A stretch of 39,696 nt of DNA, from the NCBI GenBank assembly GCA_002493325.1, contig DKYL01000009.1, positions 16,137 to 55,832 of the forward strand, given 5' to 3'. Positions 39,645 to 39,696 of the stretch are shown here, piece after piece. Source of the stretch: Ruminococcaceae bacterium UBA7101. GTDB lineage: Bacteria; Bacillota; Clostridia; Oscillospirales; Acutalibacteraceae. The notes under the pieces were generated by a model. The model did not search any database and was not told the DNA's origin. It saw only the letters and a program-made list of their open reading frames with translations. Both the position numbers and the translations under genes were made by a program. How positions within the stretch are numbered: position 1 is the first letter of the stretch; each line of letters begins with the position of its first letter.

Positions 39645-39696
39645 AGTTTGTTGTCCCCTTTAATTAATTCTATTTGATTTTGAAACATATTAATTC

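Larger units (their letters stand above)
37979..39696. mobile_element. Left end of a putative skin-like element interrupting sigK (partial)
   Basis: From the sigK break to the window edge the sequence is visibly richer in A and T, and gene spacing is looser than in the rest. It carries an HTH protein lacking a good start and a zinc-ribbon membrane protein, both of accessory type. No recombinase, phage structural or conjugation gene is seen in the 1.7 kb available. The call rests on the sigK interruption and the junction dyad. The right end lies outside the window. Confidence 0.55.

Noticed and set aside
1..39696. tRNA, rRNA, CRISPR arrays and transposase genes
   Set aside because: No cloverleaf-ending CCA genes, spaced direct repeats or DDE/serine recombinase motifs were found on reading both strands.

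Overview
The window comes from a low-GC, spore-forming member of the Clostridia. A gut Oscillospirales/Ruminococcaceae-like organism is the best guess. Supporting signs are spoIIGA-sigE and the 5' half of sigK, an ispH-rpsA fusion gene, DUF4364 and DUF378 genes, a CIRCE-controlled groESL, and consensus SigA-type promoters in front of tightly packed operons. Almost all of it is ordinary chromosomal backbone. The last ~1.7 kb is different in character.

Layout. 1-968: groESL (minus; groEL cut by the window edge) under a SigA promoter with a CIRCE operator. 998-5529: a minus operon DUF1858-trmK-nif3-rqcH-ispD-ispF joined by overlapping or closely spaced genes. It diverges from a DUF4364 regulator-like gene through two promoters that share one palindromic -35. 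6154-6388: a structured 235-bp inverted-repeat element (MITE-like) between convergent genes. 6436-12960: minus operon ABC-F, HI0933-type flavoprotein, cmk, plsC, ispH-rpsA, divergent from manA. 14069-14278: DUF378 protein. 14284-20299: minus set of an S24/S26 peptidase, an ABC exporter, a GH2 glycosidase and ppiB, followed by spoIIGA-sigE with its own compact promoter. 20312-21873: COG2509 flavoprotein (plus) behind an orphan terminator-like hairpin. 21910-23763: BMP-type lipoprotein whose binding fold is split by three InlB-like repeats. 23836-26975: plus operon PNP-mtnA-mtaD for methylthioadenosine/deoxyadenosine salvage. 26979-28602: GPH sugar symporter. 28667-31225: two-domain teichoic-acid-type glycosyltransferase. 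31259-37574: uvrB-MATE-uvrA with a LexA-like box.

The right end holds the most interesting signal. A SigE-type promoter drives sigK, but the sigK reading frame stops after about 115 codons, inside region 2.2, exactly where skin-type elements interrupt sigK in other spore formers. A perfect 6-6-6 inverted repeat sits on the junction. Beyond it lie visibly AT-richer genes of accessory type (an HTH protein with no clear start, and a zinc-ribbon membrane protein). This looks like the left end of a skin-like intervening element that would have to be excised in the mother cell to rebuild sigK. The 3' half of sigK and the recombinase are outside the window, so the element is inferred and not proven.

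Working together: three MEP-pathway enzymes (IspD, IspF, IspH) lie in two operons next to translation quality-control and lipid genes. SpoIIGA and SigE would lead to transcription of the interrupted sigK. BMP lipoprotein and PNP-MtnA-MtaD are divergent neighbours with a common nucleoside theme. No tRNA, rRNA, CRISPR array or insertion-sequence transposase was seen.
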